64,000 nucleotides of DNA from Lachnospiraceae bacterium (GTDB lineage: Bacteria; Bacillota; Clostridia; Lachnospirales; Lachnospiraceae): assembly GCA_014804675.1 (NCBI GenBank), contig JAAUZH010000001.1, positions 62,001-126,000 on the forward strand, written 5' to 3'. The position numbers were made by a program, and so were the translations under genes. The notes beneath the pieces were generated by a model, which ran no database searches, was not told the DNA's origin, and saw only the letters and a program-made list of their open reading frames with translations. Within the stretch, counting starts at the first letter, position 1. Each line of letters opens with the position of its first letter. Shown piece by piece: positions 26,693 through 35,815 of the stretch.

Positions 26693-27202
26693 ATGTTTCA
26701 TTCAAAAGCTCAAAAAATAGTATCTTATATCGTATTTGGAATTTACGTTATTTTATTGATATGGCTTATTTTATTTAAATTTTCCACGAATTTTCATGAT
26801 TTACCTCGTATTAGGAACATAAATCTGATTCCCTATGGAGAGACCGTGGTAATAAACGGAAAAATATTTTTTGGGGAAATATTCTGGAATATACTGGTCT
26901 TTGTTCCTTTAGGGGTATACTTAAGCATTTTTAAATATAATTGGCCATTTGTTAAAAAAGCAGTGCCCTGTTTTCTTCTCAGCTTCCTGTTTGAAATCAT
27001 ACAATACGTATTTGCAATTGGTGCAAGCGACATAACAGATTTGATTGGAAACACATTAGGCGGAATTGCAGGAATAGCAATCTGGACTCTTTTCAAAAGG
27101 CTTTTTAAAGAAAGATTTATTACGATAATAAACAGTATTGGCCTGACGGTTGAAGTATTGGCTGTTCTCATGCTTGGAATATTGTTTGTGGCAAATAGAT
27201 AA
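26693..27202 (+). CDS. VanZ-like membrane protein
   Basis: 169 residues, about five helices. VanZ signatures are visible: NINLIPYGE, NILVFVPLGVYL and FEIIQYVFAIGASDITDLIGNTLGG. The namesake VanZ gives low-level teicoplanin resistance by an unknown route; related proteins are widespread in Firmicutes. Ribosome binding site AAAGGAG. It opens a four-gene run with a hydrolase and two radical-SAM genes. A second VanZ-like gene occurs at 40939-41463 with little obvious close similarity beyond the motifs. Confidence 0.87.
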   Translation: MFHSKAQKIVSYIVFGIYVILLIWLILFKFSTNFHDLPRIRNINLIPYGETVVINGKIFFGEIFWNILVFVPLGVYLSIFKYNWPFVKKAVPCFLLSFLFEIIQYVFAIGASDITDLIGNTLGGIAGIAIWTLFKRLFKERFITIINSIGLTVEVLAVLMLGILFVANR

Positions 27203-27274
27203 TGAGAATTTTGGCTTTTCTGTTAATTTGGCAAATGAAAATAGAATGAAAAAAAGAAAGTACGGAGGAAGCAT

Positions 27275-28243
27275 ATGACTAAAAAAAGAAAAGCGGTCAT
27301 TGCCGGAAATGAAATTTCAGAAATGTACACGTTTTTGCTTGGAGACTATGAGCAAAAGGTTTTAATAGAAGGAAAAAATAAGGAGCTTCCGATTGTGATT
27401 ATATTGCATGGAGGTCCCGGCACGCCGATTCCGTTTTCGGCAGGCTGCAGAGGGATGTTTCCTGAATTCACCAATGCCTTTATTATGGTATATTGGGATC
27501 AGTTAGGCTGTGGAATCAATAATTATATCATTGATGAGCATTTTACGGTGGATTCCTTTGTGGATATGACAATGGATTTAATTGAGAAAGTAAAAGAACT
27601 TTTTCCCCAAAATCCTATATACCTTTTTGCCATGTCATGGGGAACCATATTAAGTGCAAAGGTTCTGGAAAGATCAGGCACTATAGTAAATGGGGTTGTG
27701 GCATGGGGACAGATTGTCAAAGATGTATTTTTTAATGAGGAAGTATTCCGTTCTCTGGAAACGTCAAAACTGCCGCCAAAGAAATTGGAGCTTATAAAAG
27801 GAATTGATAAAAAGAATATTTCTTCAAATGACATGGAGCTGATTTCCGGCAGTGTAGGAAAGTATACAAACGGATATCAAAACAAAAACGGAAAAAAAGC
27901 GCCTATGGGCAGCATGATATATGGATTGTTAACAAGCCCCGATTATACTTTCTGTGATTTTAAAGCTATGATATGGAACGGCTATCAGGGAAATATAGCT
28001 TTATGGAAAGAAATATTGTCAATGGATTTATCGGATGTGATAAGAAATATGCAGGTTCCTTATATGGTGATACAGGGTGATACGGATATAGTAACATCCA
28101 CGAAAGAAGTACAAAGCCTGTTTGAACAGTCAGGGAATGATTTCTTAAAATGCCGGATTGTAAGCAATTCGGGACATATGCCCGGAAGTGAAGGGATGGA
28201 GGCTGTTTTTGAAGCGTTAAAGTTCTTGTGTGGAAATGGATGA
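27275..28243 (+). CDS. Alpha/beta hydrolase (proline-iminopeptidase-like)
   Basis: 322 residues, cytosolic. Seen: ILHGGPGTP near residue 45 (oxyanion region), nucleophile elbow AMSWGT near 118 (Ser in A-x-S-x-G instead of G-x-S-x-G), acid QGDTDIVT near 267 and catalytic histidine NSGHMPGS near 300. The HGGPG motif and general layout match the proline iminopeptidase/prolyl aminopeptidase branch of the family. Substrate is unknown. Ribosome binding site CGGAGGA. Its place before two radical-SAM genes suggests a shared pathway, which is inference. Confidence 0.85.
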   Translation: MTKKRKAVIAGNEISEMYTFLLGDYEQKVLIEGKNKELPIVIILHGGPGTPIPFSAGCRGMFPEFTNAFIMVYWDQLGCGINNYIIDEHFTVDSFVDMTMDLIEKVKELFPQNPIYLFAMSWGTILSAKVLERSGTIVNGVVAWGQIVKDVFFNEEVFRSLETSKLPPKKLELIKGIDKKNISSNDMELISGSVGKYTNGYQNKNGKKAPMGSMIYGLLTSPDYTFCDFKAMIWNGYQGNIALWKEILSMDLSDVIRNMQVPYMVIQGDTDIVTSTKEVQSLFEQSGNDFLKCRIVSNSGHMPGSEGMEAVFEALKFLCGNG

Positions 28244-28301
28244 AGTGGTTCATGAAGCAGTCAGATATGAAAAAAGCATTTTTGAGAAATAGAGGTGTTT
28301 T

Positions 28302-29204
28302 ATGAAAGTATCATCCTTTTTCTATTTTGCGTCCTTCGGAATACGGACCATCTTATTCAAACAGAAAAAGCCCATATTAGGAACCATCATATTGACGGAT
28401 AAATGCAATCTGTCCTGCAGGCATTGCTCCGTCAATAATCTGAAAGCAAAGATCTATCCCTATACGCAAATAAAAAGAGAAATGAATCAGTTGTATCAAA
28501 GGGGTGTCCGGATACTTTTTTTCTGCGGTGGTGAAACATTTTTATGGAAGGATGGGAAAAGAACACTGCGCCATCTGGTCATAGAAGCGAAGAAAATGGG
28601 ATTTTTGATTGTGAACGTGGTTACAAATGGAACATTTCCCATTGATCTGCCAGAGGCTGACCTGATACTTCTAAGTTTAGACGGAGATGAAAAATGCCAT
28701 AATGAAATCCGCGGCAATACATACAGGACAATCATGGAAAACATTGAACATGCCACTTCCGATAATATCTGTCTGTATATGGCGGTGAATCAAATCAATA
28801 AAGCTGCAATCAGTCACGTGTGCCATACTGCCAAAAAGAAAAAGAATATTCGTGCAGTATCCTTTAATTTCCATACCCCTTATCCGGAAACAGCAGATTT
28901 GGCATTATCCAGGAAGGAAAAACAAAAGTGCTGCCGCATCATATCGAAAATGATGGATGAGGGCTGCCCGATATTCAATTTGCGAAGCGCCTTTCCCTAT
29001 ATGGTCAATAACAGCTTTCCAACTCCCTGTTATCAGTGCGTGGTAATGGAAGAGGGGAAAATAAACACTTGCGGCCGGTGTATTGAAGTTCCGGGCTTGT
29101 GTGAAAAATGCGGCTACTTTTTCGTTGCCGAATACACCCTTTTATTTCATGGCAATGTGAAAATCATATTTGAAATGCTGAAAACCTATCTAAAGTACAT
29201 TTAA
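28302..29204 (+). CDS. Radical SAM protein with C-terminal cysteine clusters
   Basis: 300 residues. The radical-SAM motif CNLSCRHC is at about residues 35-42, followed by FFCGGETFLW (the GGE SAM-binding motif) and SLDGDEKCHNEIRG. The C-terminus has further cysteines (CYQC near 242, CGRC near 257, CEKCG near 267), the spacing expected of SPASM/twitch-like auxiliary Fe-S ligands. Such enzymes modify peptides or cofactors, but no precursor peptide gene is visible nearby. It is followed after 13 bp by a second radical-SAM gene. Confidence 0.85.
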   Translation: MKVSSFFYFASFGIRTILFKQKKPILGTIILTDKCNLSCRHCSVNNLKAKIYPYTQIKREMNQLYQRGVRILFFCGGETFLWKDGKRTLRHLVIEAKKMGFLIVNVVTNGTFPIDLPEADLILLSLDGDEKCHNEIRGNTYRTIMENIEHATSDNICLYMAVNQINKAAISHVCHTAKKKKNIRAVSFNFHTPYPETADLALSRKEKQKCCRIISKMMDEGCPIFNLRSAFPYMVNNSFPTPCYQCVVMEEGKINTCGRCIEVPGLCEKCGYFFVAEYTLLFHGNVKIIFEMLKTYLKYI

Positions 29205-29217
29205 AGAGGAAATCGCT

Positions 29218-30471
29218 ATGAGTATCCTGACCACCATGACAAGAATGTGGCTGACCCGCACATGGAAGCCCTTTGTATTTACAAATGAGTATGATAAACG
29301 GTTGTCCTTTGAAGACACGGAAAACTTAGGGCTTTATGTTCACATCCCCTTTTGCAGAAGGATCTGTTCCTTTTGTCCATATTGCAAAGTGCCTTATGAG
29401 AAAGAAGCTTTAGACCGCTATGCGGACAGCCTGATAAAAGAAATTCATATGGTAGGACGGCAGAATGCAGGGAAAAAACAAGTATCCAGCCTGTATTTTG
29501 GCGGCGGAACCCCTGCCCTTGCTATAGAACGGCTTGGTGACATCATCCATGCCATAAACTGCCATTTCATTGTAACGGATGGTATCGGGCTGGAGCTTCA
29601 TCCGGCGGATGTGGTGCCGGAAGTACTCTTAAAATTAAAAGAGCTGGGCATAACGAAAATCAGCATAGGAATACAATCCTTTCAGGATAAATTCTTAAAG
29701 ATTCTGGGAAGAGGGAAAACGGACTATGGCAGGATGTTTGAAGCCTTAAAGCAGGTGGAATTTGAAACCGTTTCCATGGATTTTATTTTTGCACTGCCCG
29801 GGCAGCAGTTTAAGGACCTGCAGCGGGACATAGAAACCGCCTTTGAAAACGGCGCCAATCACATTGCCATTTATCCCTTTATTGATTTTACATTTACGGA
29901 CAGCGGGATTCCGGCAATGGACAAAAGAAAGAAGCACAGACTTCTTGACCGCATTACGGCTTATTGTGATAAGAAAGGATATCATCGGGATTCCATCTGG
30001 ACCTTTTCAAAGGAGAAGGCGGCAAGGTATTCTTCCATGACAAGAGATAACTTTCTTGGATTTGGCTGTTCTGCCACCACTCTGCTAAAAGACCAATTTA
30101 AAATCAATACCTTTTCCGTAGAACAATATCAGAAACGGGTAGAAAGGGGCAGGCTTCCCACTTCACTTACCTTGCGTTTTTCAAAAAGGCAGCGCATGGT
30201 ATATTATCTTTTTTGGACTGCGTATACGACCAGAGTGTCAGCGGCGGATTTTCAGAAATTTTTCGGAGTGCCTTTGAAGGAAATGTATGGATTTGAATTA
30301 TGGCTGGCAAAAAAGGTGGGATTTCTGACAGAACGAAACGGAATTTACAAAATGACCCCTAAAGGAGCGTTTTATTATCATCATTATGAGCAGTATTACA
30401 CCCTTTCTTACATTGATAAAATGTGGGGGATTATGAGAAAGACAGCTTTTCCGGAGAATATCACTCTTTAG
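29218..30471 (+). CDS. HemW/HemN-like radical SAM protein
   Basis: 417 residues. Coproporphyrinogen-oxidase-family layout: GLYVHIPFCRRICSFCPYC near residues 40-55, SSLYFGGGTPAL near 80, ISIGIQSFQDKFLKILGRG near 142, and a C-terminal winged-helix-like part. The cysteine motif is CxxxCxxC followed by PYC rather than the CxC of HemW/HemN, a change also seen in relatives with other roles (heme carriers, anaerobilin synthases). A true HemN function is therefore unlikely. It is probably translationally linked to the preceding radical-SAM gene. Confidence 0.82.
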   Translation: MSILTTMTRMWLTRTWKPFVFTNEYDKRLSFEDTENLGLYVHIPFCRRICSFCPYCKVPYEKEALDRYADSLIKEIHMVGRQNAGKKQVSSLYFGGGTPALAIERLGDIIHAINCHFIVTDGIGLELHPADVVPEVLLKLKELGITKISIGIQSFQDKFLKILGRGKTDYGRMFEALKQVEFETVSMDFIFALPGQQFKDLQRDIETAFENGANHIAIYPFIDFTFTDSGIPAMDKRKKHRLLDRITAYCDKKGYHRDSIWTFSKEKAARYSSMTRDNFLGFGCSATTLLKDQFKINTFSVEQYQKRVERGRLPTSLTLRFSKRQRMVYYLFWTAYTTRVSAADFQKFFGVPLKEMYGFELWLAKKVGFLTERNGIYKMTPKGAFYYHHYEQYYTLSYIDKMWGIMRKTAFPENITL

Positions 30472-30570
30472 TCAGGGAATTGACACAATCTGAATAGATA
30501 TAGATAGGCAATCAGCATTATGATATAATGGGTCCAGTCGGGCAGGTAAAGGATAGAGTTGGTGGAATTT

Positions 30571-31593
30571 ATGAGTATGCTTAGAAAAAATAAGAAACAG
30601 CAAGCCAGCATTGATATTGTTTCAAGTATTGTTGGTATTATATTTACAATAGTATTTGTTTTGGGCTGGTTATATATAGTAAGCAGCCTGGATAAATATG
30701 TTGAATATGAACCTGTTGATAATCCATTAGAATCTCCATATACTATATATTTAGTATTAAAATGGTCAATCGTTATTATTGGAGCAATCGTTATTTTAAT
30801 ATGTATATGCAGAGTGATGAAAGCAGTTATTATATTAAGCAGCAAAGATAATACTGCAGATGATGGAAGGAATACCTATTATGCTAAAGAGGCTTTTCAA
30901 AAAGAATATACAGAGAAAATCACATTTATTGGCAGAGAAATCAAGAATTATGCCGGTAGAGATGTACAATTAAAAAAATTTTTTAGAAGACGCCAATATT
31001 ATGTAAAAGGTGTAACAGGTTCAAACTATATAATAGAAACCAATGTGAGTGAATATATATATTTCAGGTGGATAAAAGGGCTTGAGGCAGATGTGACGTT
31101 TTCATACAAAAGAGATGCTGATAATAATCAAATATTCCATATAGAGGAAGTAAATATATTGGATAACCAATTAAATGATGTAATTTGCGACTATTTAGAA
31201 GATGAAAAAAGAAGACTGCATGAGTATATTCAAAAAAGTGAAAAAGGTATCATTAGCAAACTGGCTGATAACAGTGGATATTTTGTAACTTCCCATGTGA
31301 ATGCTTTCAAAATCATAAATTGCATAAATACACCTGATGGAATGGAGGTCTATTTGTCAACTGTGGGGGATCATCTGGAACCAGTGGGATATCCTTACTT
31401 CAAATATAAAACTGTTGAATATACAAAATATAAAACAGGTGATATCGTAAAGATAGATATGAAAAAAATAACAAAATTAGATTTATGTTCAGCGAATTCC
31501 CAGTGTTGGTTTTATGACATTTCATATTTGAAGGAAGATGATATTGAGAAAGGAACAATTTTCGTAAATCTTGTTAATCAATATTTGTATTAA
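30571..31593 (+). CDS. Membrane protein of unknown function
   Basis: 340 residues from the ATG at 30571; TTG at 30559 and GTG at 30562 are in frame. Two N-terminal hydrophobic helices (about 18-42 and 62-85) are followed by ~250 mainly soluble residues rich in Lys, Asp and Tyr, with short beta-type stretches. No signal cleavage site and no recognised motif. It is more AT-rich than the radical-SAM genes upstream. Confidence 0.6.
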   Translation: MSMLRKNKKQQASIDIVSSIVGIIFTIVFVLGWLYIVSSLDKYVEYEPVDNPLESPYTIYLVLKWSIVIIGAIVILICICRVMKAVIILSSKDNTADDGRNTYYAKEAFQKEYTEKITFIGREIKNYAGRDVQLKKFFRRRQYYVKGVTGSNYIIETNVSEYIYFRWIKGLEADVTFSYKRDADNNQIFHIEEVNILDNQLNDVICDYLEDEKRRLHEYIQKSEKGIISKLADNSGYFVTSHVNAFKIINCINTPDGMEVYLSTVGDHLEPVGYPYFKYKTVEYTKYKTGDIVKIDMKKITKLDLCSANSQCWFYDISYLKEDDIEKGTIFVNLVNQYLY

Positions 31594-31608
31594 AGGGAAT
31601 TGTTTTCC

Positions 31609-31755
31609 GTGTTCTTCAGTAAAATTCAATTTATCGGGCTGGAAAACGGGAGTTGCAAAGATGTGGCAATAGATGATGTTCAAGTTATTGATGGCGTGGG
31701 AATAGATAGAGAAAATAAATACTTATATATCTTATTTAGAATCGAAACAATATGA
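31609..31755 (+). CDS. Short ORF or gene remnant (48 residues)
   Basis: A GTG at 31609 follows AAAGGGAA and starts a 48-residue frame (VFFSKIQFIGLENGSCKDVA, ending ILFRIET). It lies 15 bp after the previous stop. No family recognised; it may be the end of a larger degraded gene. 31756-31891 shows nothing else. Confidence 0.3.
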   Translation: MFFSKIQFIGLENGSCKDVAIDDVQVIDGVGIDRENKYLYILFRIETI

Positions 31756-31891
31756 AGAACAGTATCCAGAAGACTCCCATATGCTCTGCCTTCTCCCACG
31801 TCCGCTTATCCAAATCCATCTCCCCCTGCAAAGCAAGCTGTACTGTTCCGATTTTCGGAGAAGATATTTCCGACATCTTCTCTTACTAAGG

Positions 31892-31920
31892 TTCCCAAAA
31901 ACAATACAAAATGCTATAAT
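31892..31920 (+). promoter_or_regulatory. Promoter of the ABC-2 exporter operon
   Basis: TTCCCA (31892-31897), 17 bp, TATAAT (31915-31920), 45 bp before the ATG at 31966. A perfect -10 box with a weak -35. Confidence 0.5.
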
Positions 31921-31965
31921 AGGACGGTATCTGCAAACAAAAGAAGCTGCAACAGGGAGGATATT

Positions 31966-32988
31966 ATGATAGAAGTAAAGCATGTTAGCAAGGAGTTTGT
32001 ATCTCCAAAGAAATATCCGGGCTTAAAAGGTGCCGTAAAAGGGCTTTTTTCCAATGAAAAAGTGGTAAAAAAGGCGGTAGATGATATTTCCTTTTCCATT
32101 GCGGATGGAGAAATCGTAGGCTATATCGGAAGCAACGGCGCAGGAAAATCCACCACTATCAAAATGATGACGGGGATTTTAAAGCCAACTCAGGGACAAT
32201 GCCTGATCAACGGCATTGATCCAAGCAGGGCAAGAAAGGACAATGCCCAGAACATCGGCGTTGTTTTTGGACAGAGGACCCAGCTGTGGTGGGATCTGCC
32301 TCTTAGCGAATCCTTTACGATCTTAAAGGAAGTTTATAACGTATCGGATGAAGAATATAAGGAGCGGATGAAGTTTTTGAATGAGGTGCTGGGGCTGCCG
32401 GAATTTTTTTCCAGTCCGGTCCGGACCTTGTCTTTAGGACAGCGGATGAGGGCGGATTTAGGAGCGGCGCTGTTACATAATCCAAAGGTATTGTATCTGG
32501 ATGAGCCCACCATAGGACTGGACCTGGTGGTAAAGGATAATATCCGGAAGGCAATAAAAATAATTAATGAAAAATATCAGACTACCGTCATTCTGACCAC
32601 ACATGATATTGGGGATATTGAAGAGCTGTGCAGCCGGATCATTATCATAGATGAGGGAAAGAAAATATATGACGGTTCTTTGGAAGAATTAAAGGATACT
32701 TATGGTACAAGGCGGAAGGTGTCCATGGAAGTAAAGAAACAGGAAAAGCTCAAGGGGCTCAATCTGGCAGAAAAGCTGGGCGCTTCCCATGAGGAATGTC
32801 GGATGGAGTTTGATGAAGAGAACAAAATCCTGTCGGTTACCTTTGACAAACATAAGCTTCAGGTCCCACAGGTAATGAATGCCGTTATGGAAGTGACGGA
32901 GGTAAAGGATATTCAGATACAGGAAACGGAGCTTGCCGAAATCGTAAAGGAAATCTACAATCACGGGATTGACGGCAAAGCCGTGTAG
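31966..32988 (+). CDS. ABC transporter ATP-binding protein (ABC-2/DrrA-like)
   Basis: 340 residues. Walker A GSNGAGKST near residue 55, Q-loop region FGQRTQLWWDLP, signature LSLGQRMRADL near 155, Walker B VLYLDEPTIGLD near 175, H-switch TTHD. The N-terminal insertion (PGLKGAVKGLF) before KAVDDISF is typical of the COG4586 branch, which pairs with two ABC-2-type permeases, as here. A C-terminal ~90-residue extension follows the ATPase core. Ribosome binding site GGGAGGA. Substrate is unknown; drug or lipid export is the usual family role. Confidence 0.92.
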   Translation: MIEVKHVSKEFVSPKKYPGLKGAVKGLFSNEKVVKKAVDDISFSIADGEIVGYIGSNGAGKSTTIKMMTGILKPTQGQCLINGIDPSRARKDNAQNIGVVFGQRTQLWWDLPLSESFTILKEVYNVSDEEYKERMKFLNEVLGLPEFFSSPVRTLSLGQRMRADLGAALLHNPKVLYLDEPTIGLDLVVKDNIRKAIKIINEKYQTTVILTTHDIGDIEELCSRIIIIDEGKKIYDGSLEELKDTYGTRRKVSMEVKKQEKLKGLNLAEKLGASHEECRMEFDEENKILSVTFDKHKLQVPQVMNAVMEVTEVKDIQIQETELAEIVKEIYNHGIDGKAV

Positions 32989-33003
32989 ACATGGGGAGGG
33001 CAT

Positions 33004-33822
33004 ATGAAAAAGAAATTACGGATTTATTTTCCCTTTGCGTCCAATGAGTTGAAACGGCAGATGGCATATAAAGGCGCATTTTATTTGTTTATTTTCATCA
33101 GCCTTTTCAGTTCTTTTATCCAATATTTTCTTTGGATGGCGATTTATGGAAGTTCAGGGGATGGGATATTAGGAAATCTCACAAGAAATGAAATGATCGT
33201 GTATGTATTTATGGTATATGTAACCAGCTCCGTGGTCATGATTACCATTTCGGACTGGGTCAGCGTGGATGTGGTAGAGGGCATGATAGCAATGAATCTG
33301 GTTAAGCCCATCGATTATCGGATCAGCCTGATTTCAAAGGCATTGGGACAGGCAATTTACCGCTTCCTTGTTCCAGGGGTGTTTATCTGGATCGGGCTGG
33401 AGATTTATAAGGTAAAAGTGCTTGGAATGCAGGTTACAGGTATTGTAAATGTTTTATTGTATTTGTTAAGCTGTATCATGAGTTTTCTGATTTGTGTGTT
33501 ATTTGATTTCTGCTTTGGAATGGTTGCGTTTTTTACCACCTATATTTTCGGAATGCTTATGGCAAAGGAGGCGCTTATCAGCTTTCTAACCGGACAGTTG
33601 ATACCTCTTAGCTTCTTTCCGGGAGCTGTTCAGAAGGTGTTTGATTTTCTGCCTTTTTCGTCCATGGTATATACACCGGTTATGATTTATCTTGGAAAGT
33701 ACAATCAAAGCCAGCTTGCTTTCGTGCTGGCAAGGCAGGCGGCCTGGGTGGTGATCTTGTATGTTCTGGGCAGCATCATCTGGAAGCAGGTCACAAAGCG
33801 GCTTGTGGTGCTTGGCGGATAA
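33004..33822 (+). CDS. ABC-2 family permease, subunit 1
   Basis: 272 residues, six hydrophobic helices. The N-terminus has FASNELKRQMAYKGAFYLFIF and a conserved NLVKPIDYRI loop near residue 100, which fit the ABC-2 membrane family (COG4587-type). It starts 15 bp after the ATPase gene with GGGGAGGG upstream. It likely forms a heterodimer with the next gene product. Ends 13 bp before it. Confidence 0.88.
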   Translation: MKKKLRIYFPFASNELKRQMAYKGAFYLFIFISLFSSFIQYFLWMAIYGSSGDGILGNLTRNEMIVYVFMVYVTSSVVMITISDWVSVDVVEGMIAMNLVKPIDYRISLISKALGQAIYRFLVPGVFIWIGLEIYKVKVLGMQVTGIVNVLLYLLSCIMSFLICVLFDFCFGMVAFFTTYIFGMLMAKEALISFLTGQLIPLSFFPGAVQKVFDFLPFSSMVYTPVMIYLGKYNQSQLAFVLARQAAWVVILYVLGSIIWKQVTKRLVVLGG

Positions 33823-33835
33823 GGAAGGAGGAGCT

Positions 33836-34657
33836 ATGATAAATACAGCAAAAAGATATGTAAGATTATATAAGGTTTTGATTGGACAGTTTTTTAAAGT
33901 AGTCCTCCAGTCAAAGGTGGATTTCCTTATGGGGCTTTTTGGGTTCTTTTTGTCCCAGTTTATGGGAATTGCCTTTTTATATCTGGTATTTGAGCAGATT
34001 CCATCCTTACAGGGCTGGACCTTGGACCAGTTGATTTTTATTTATGGATTTGCCCAGATTCCAAGAGGAATTGACCATTTGTTGACGGATAATATATGGA
34101 TGGTGGCATGGAGGATTGTGCTCAATGGGAATTTTGACAGATATATGCTGCGCCCCATGAATATTTTCTTTCAGGTAATTAGTGAAAAGCTGCAGCCAGA
34201 TGCACTTGGTGAGCTATTAGTAGGAAGCATTCTGGTAATCCGGTGCCTGATGAAAGGAATCGTAGTGGTGGATGGAATTCATATAGTACTGTTTTTCGTT
34301 TCCATATTAGCAGGAGCAGTGATTTATACAGCCATCAAGCTGTTTTTTGCCTCTCTGGCATTCTGGCTGAAAACAAGCGGTCCTTTTTTACAGGTAGCAT
34401 ATGAGATGGCTAACTTTGCCAAGTACCCTACGGAAATTTATGCAAAGGGCATTCGTTTCATTATTACATGGATTATTCCCTTTGCTTTTGTGGCATACCT
34501 TCCAGCCAGCTATTTTCTTGGAGTAGGCGGAGCTTTTGGATTCGGTGGAAACGGTGGAGTCGTTGCAATTGAATGTATCATTGCGGCTGTGTTCTGGATT
34601 GTGGCATATGCTTTGTTTCAAAAGGGAACCAGCATTTATGAAAGCGCCGGGAATTGA
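33836..34657 (+). CDS. ABC-2 family permease, subunit 2
   Basis: 273 residues from the ATG at 33836, with GGAAGGAGGAG directly upstream; an earlier in-frame start would overlap the preceding gene. About six helices; a GNFDRYMLRPMN loop near residue 100 and FAKYPTEIY near 200 match the DUF990 (COG3694) ABC-2 permeases. Third gene of the exporter operon. Confidence 0.88.
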   Translation: MINTAKRYVRLYKVLIGQFFKVVLQSKVDFLMGLFGFFLSQFMGIAFLYLVFEQIPSLQGWTLDQLIFIYGFAQIPRGIDHLLTDNIWMVAWRIVLNGNFDRYMLRPMNIFFQVISEKLQPDALGELLVGSILVIRCLMKGIVVVDGIHIVLFFVSILAGAVIYTAIKLFFASLAFWLKTSGPFLQVAYEMANFAKYPTEIYAKGIRFIITWIIPFAFVAYLPASYFLGVGGAFGFGGNGGVVAIECIIAAVFWIVAYALFQKGTSIYESAGN

Positions 34658-34696
34658 TGTGGCAGATGTTTTGTAAGGAAAAGAGGATGCAGTGTT

Positions 34697-35059
34697 TTGA
34701 GGAAGCGAACCGGGAACATTGTAGTAAATCAAAATATACAAAATACAATCACTAAGACGCATACCCACATTTCCTCTAAGCTATGGTTTAGGCTTTCGCA
34801 CTTAAAGAAAGGACAAGTTTATTATGCCAGTATTCAGAGTAAAGAAAGTCAAAGATTTATCAACAAAGAGGAATTAGACGCTATTACAACGGTCATACAT
34901 GAATTAGAACAGGCAGGATATATCACACGTGCCAGAGTACGGAACGAAAAGGGGCAACTTCGGAAAATGGAATATACAGTTTATTCTTCTCCAAAGCTAA
35001 ATGATAATTATAGTGAAAATCTTGTCATGGAAAAACCTACACCGGATAATCCAACATAG
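34697..35059 (+). pseudogene. Remnant of a mobile-element replication-initiator-type HTH gene
   Basis: 120 codons from a TTG. The C-terminal part (INKEELDAITTVIHELEQAG, YITRARVRNEKGQLRKMEYT) matches the winged-helix region of replication initiator/DUF6017-type proteins of clostridial conjugative elements, normally preceded by a longer LSLP-type helix region and followed by ~100 further residues. Both flanks are missing or altered, so it is a fragment. It marks old mobile DNA beside the MarR-DUF5131 pair. 35060-35312 contains no gene. Confidence 0.55.
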
Positions 35060-35312
35060 GTATTTCCAATACAGGGAAAACCAACGCAATAAAATATAGA
35101 TATATAAAATATTAAAGAATAAAATACAGAATGATAAAATATCTATTTCTTTCCTATCCGTTCTTTTAACGAATAATCCGATTTTCCCTATCGCATGAAT
35201 GGAATGGAAAAGAATTTGCTGGGCTTGTGTTTCTGCCTGCTGAAGATACGTAATAATTGAAACGACAGTATATAAATTGTTATTTTTATACTTTACTTTT
35301 TTACAGAGCCAC

Positions 35313-35359
35313 TTGACAAGTTCATGCACATTAACTATAATGGTTAATGTGCATGAACT
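35313..35359 (+). promoter_or_regulatory. Consensus promoter embedded in a 41-bp palindrome (MarR operator)
   Basis: TTGACA (35313-35318), 17 bp, TATAAT (35336-35341). The spacer is exactly one 17-bp arm (35319-35335) of a perfect inverted repeat whose other arm is 35343-35359; the 7-base loop is the -10 box plus one base. Each arm is itself a near palindrome of the form GTTNATGYRCATNAAC, so two MarR-type dimer sites flank the -10. It lies 22 bp before marR-like 35381. Confidence 0.85.
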
Positions 35360-35380
35360 ATTTTATCTTGAGGTGATATA

Positions 35381-35815
35381 ATGACTGATTTTTTTATGGC
35401 AAATGCAGTGCTATCAGTATTCAGCAAGAATTATATGGAACTAAAAAAAGGATTGCCAATCAGACCTAGTGAAATGGGAGTACTCAATATTATCACTAGA
35501 ACATCGGGATATCATACTCCGGTACAGCTTGCTGAGTTGTTAAGGGTATCAAAGCCTATGATCACAGCACATCTTACAACATTATCAAAAAAAGGATATA
35601 TCATAAAGCAGCAATCTGCTGATGATAAACGGGTTTTCTATATCCTGCCAACTGAAAAGGCATTAGCACTGGTAGAAAGTTCAAAAGCTGATTTGAACCA
35701 ACATCTTGAAAAATTGGTAACAGAAATGGGACAAGATGAATTTGACAAATTAGTAAGCCTTGCCCAAAAAGCAAATGGCATTTTACAAAAGGAGGTTTTT
35801 AGTAATGGATATTGA
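35381..35815 (+). CDS. MarR family transcriptional regulator
   Basis: 144 residues. Winged helix-turn-helix with PVQLAELLRVSKPMITAHLTTLSKKGYI (residues ~46-75) and the wing QQSADDKRVFYILPT. MarR repressors bind as dimers to palindromes and release on ligand binding or thiol oxidation; there is no cysteine in this protein, so ligand control is more likely. The upstream promoter lies within a double palindrome, which predicts tight autoregulation. The stop overlaps the DUF5131 gene start by 11 bp. Confidence 0.9.
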   Translation: MTDFFMANAVLSVFSKNYMELKKGLPIRPSEMGVLNIITRTSGYHTPVQLAELLRVSKPMITAHLTTLSKKGYIIKQQSADDKRVFYILPTEKALALVESSKADLNQHLEKLVTEMGQDEFDKLVSLAQKANGILQKEVFSNGY

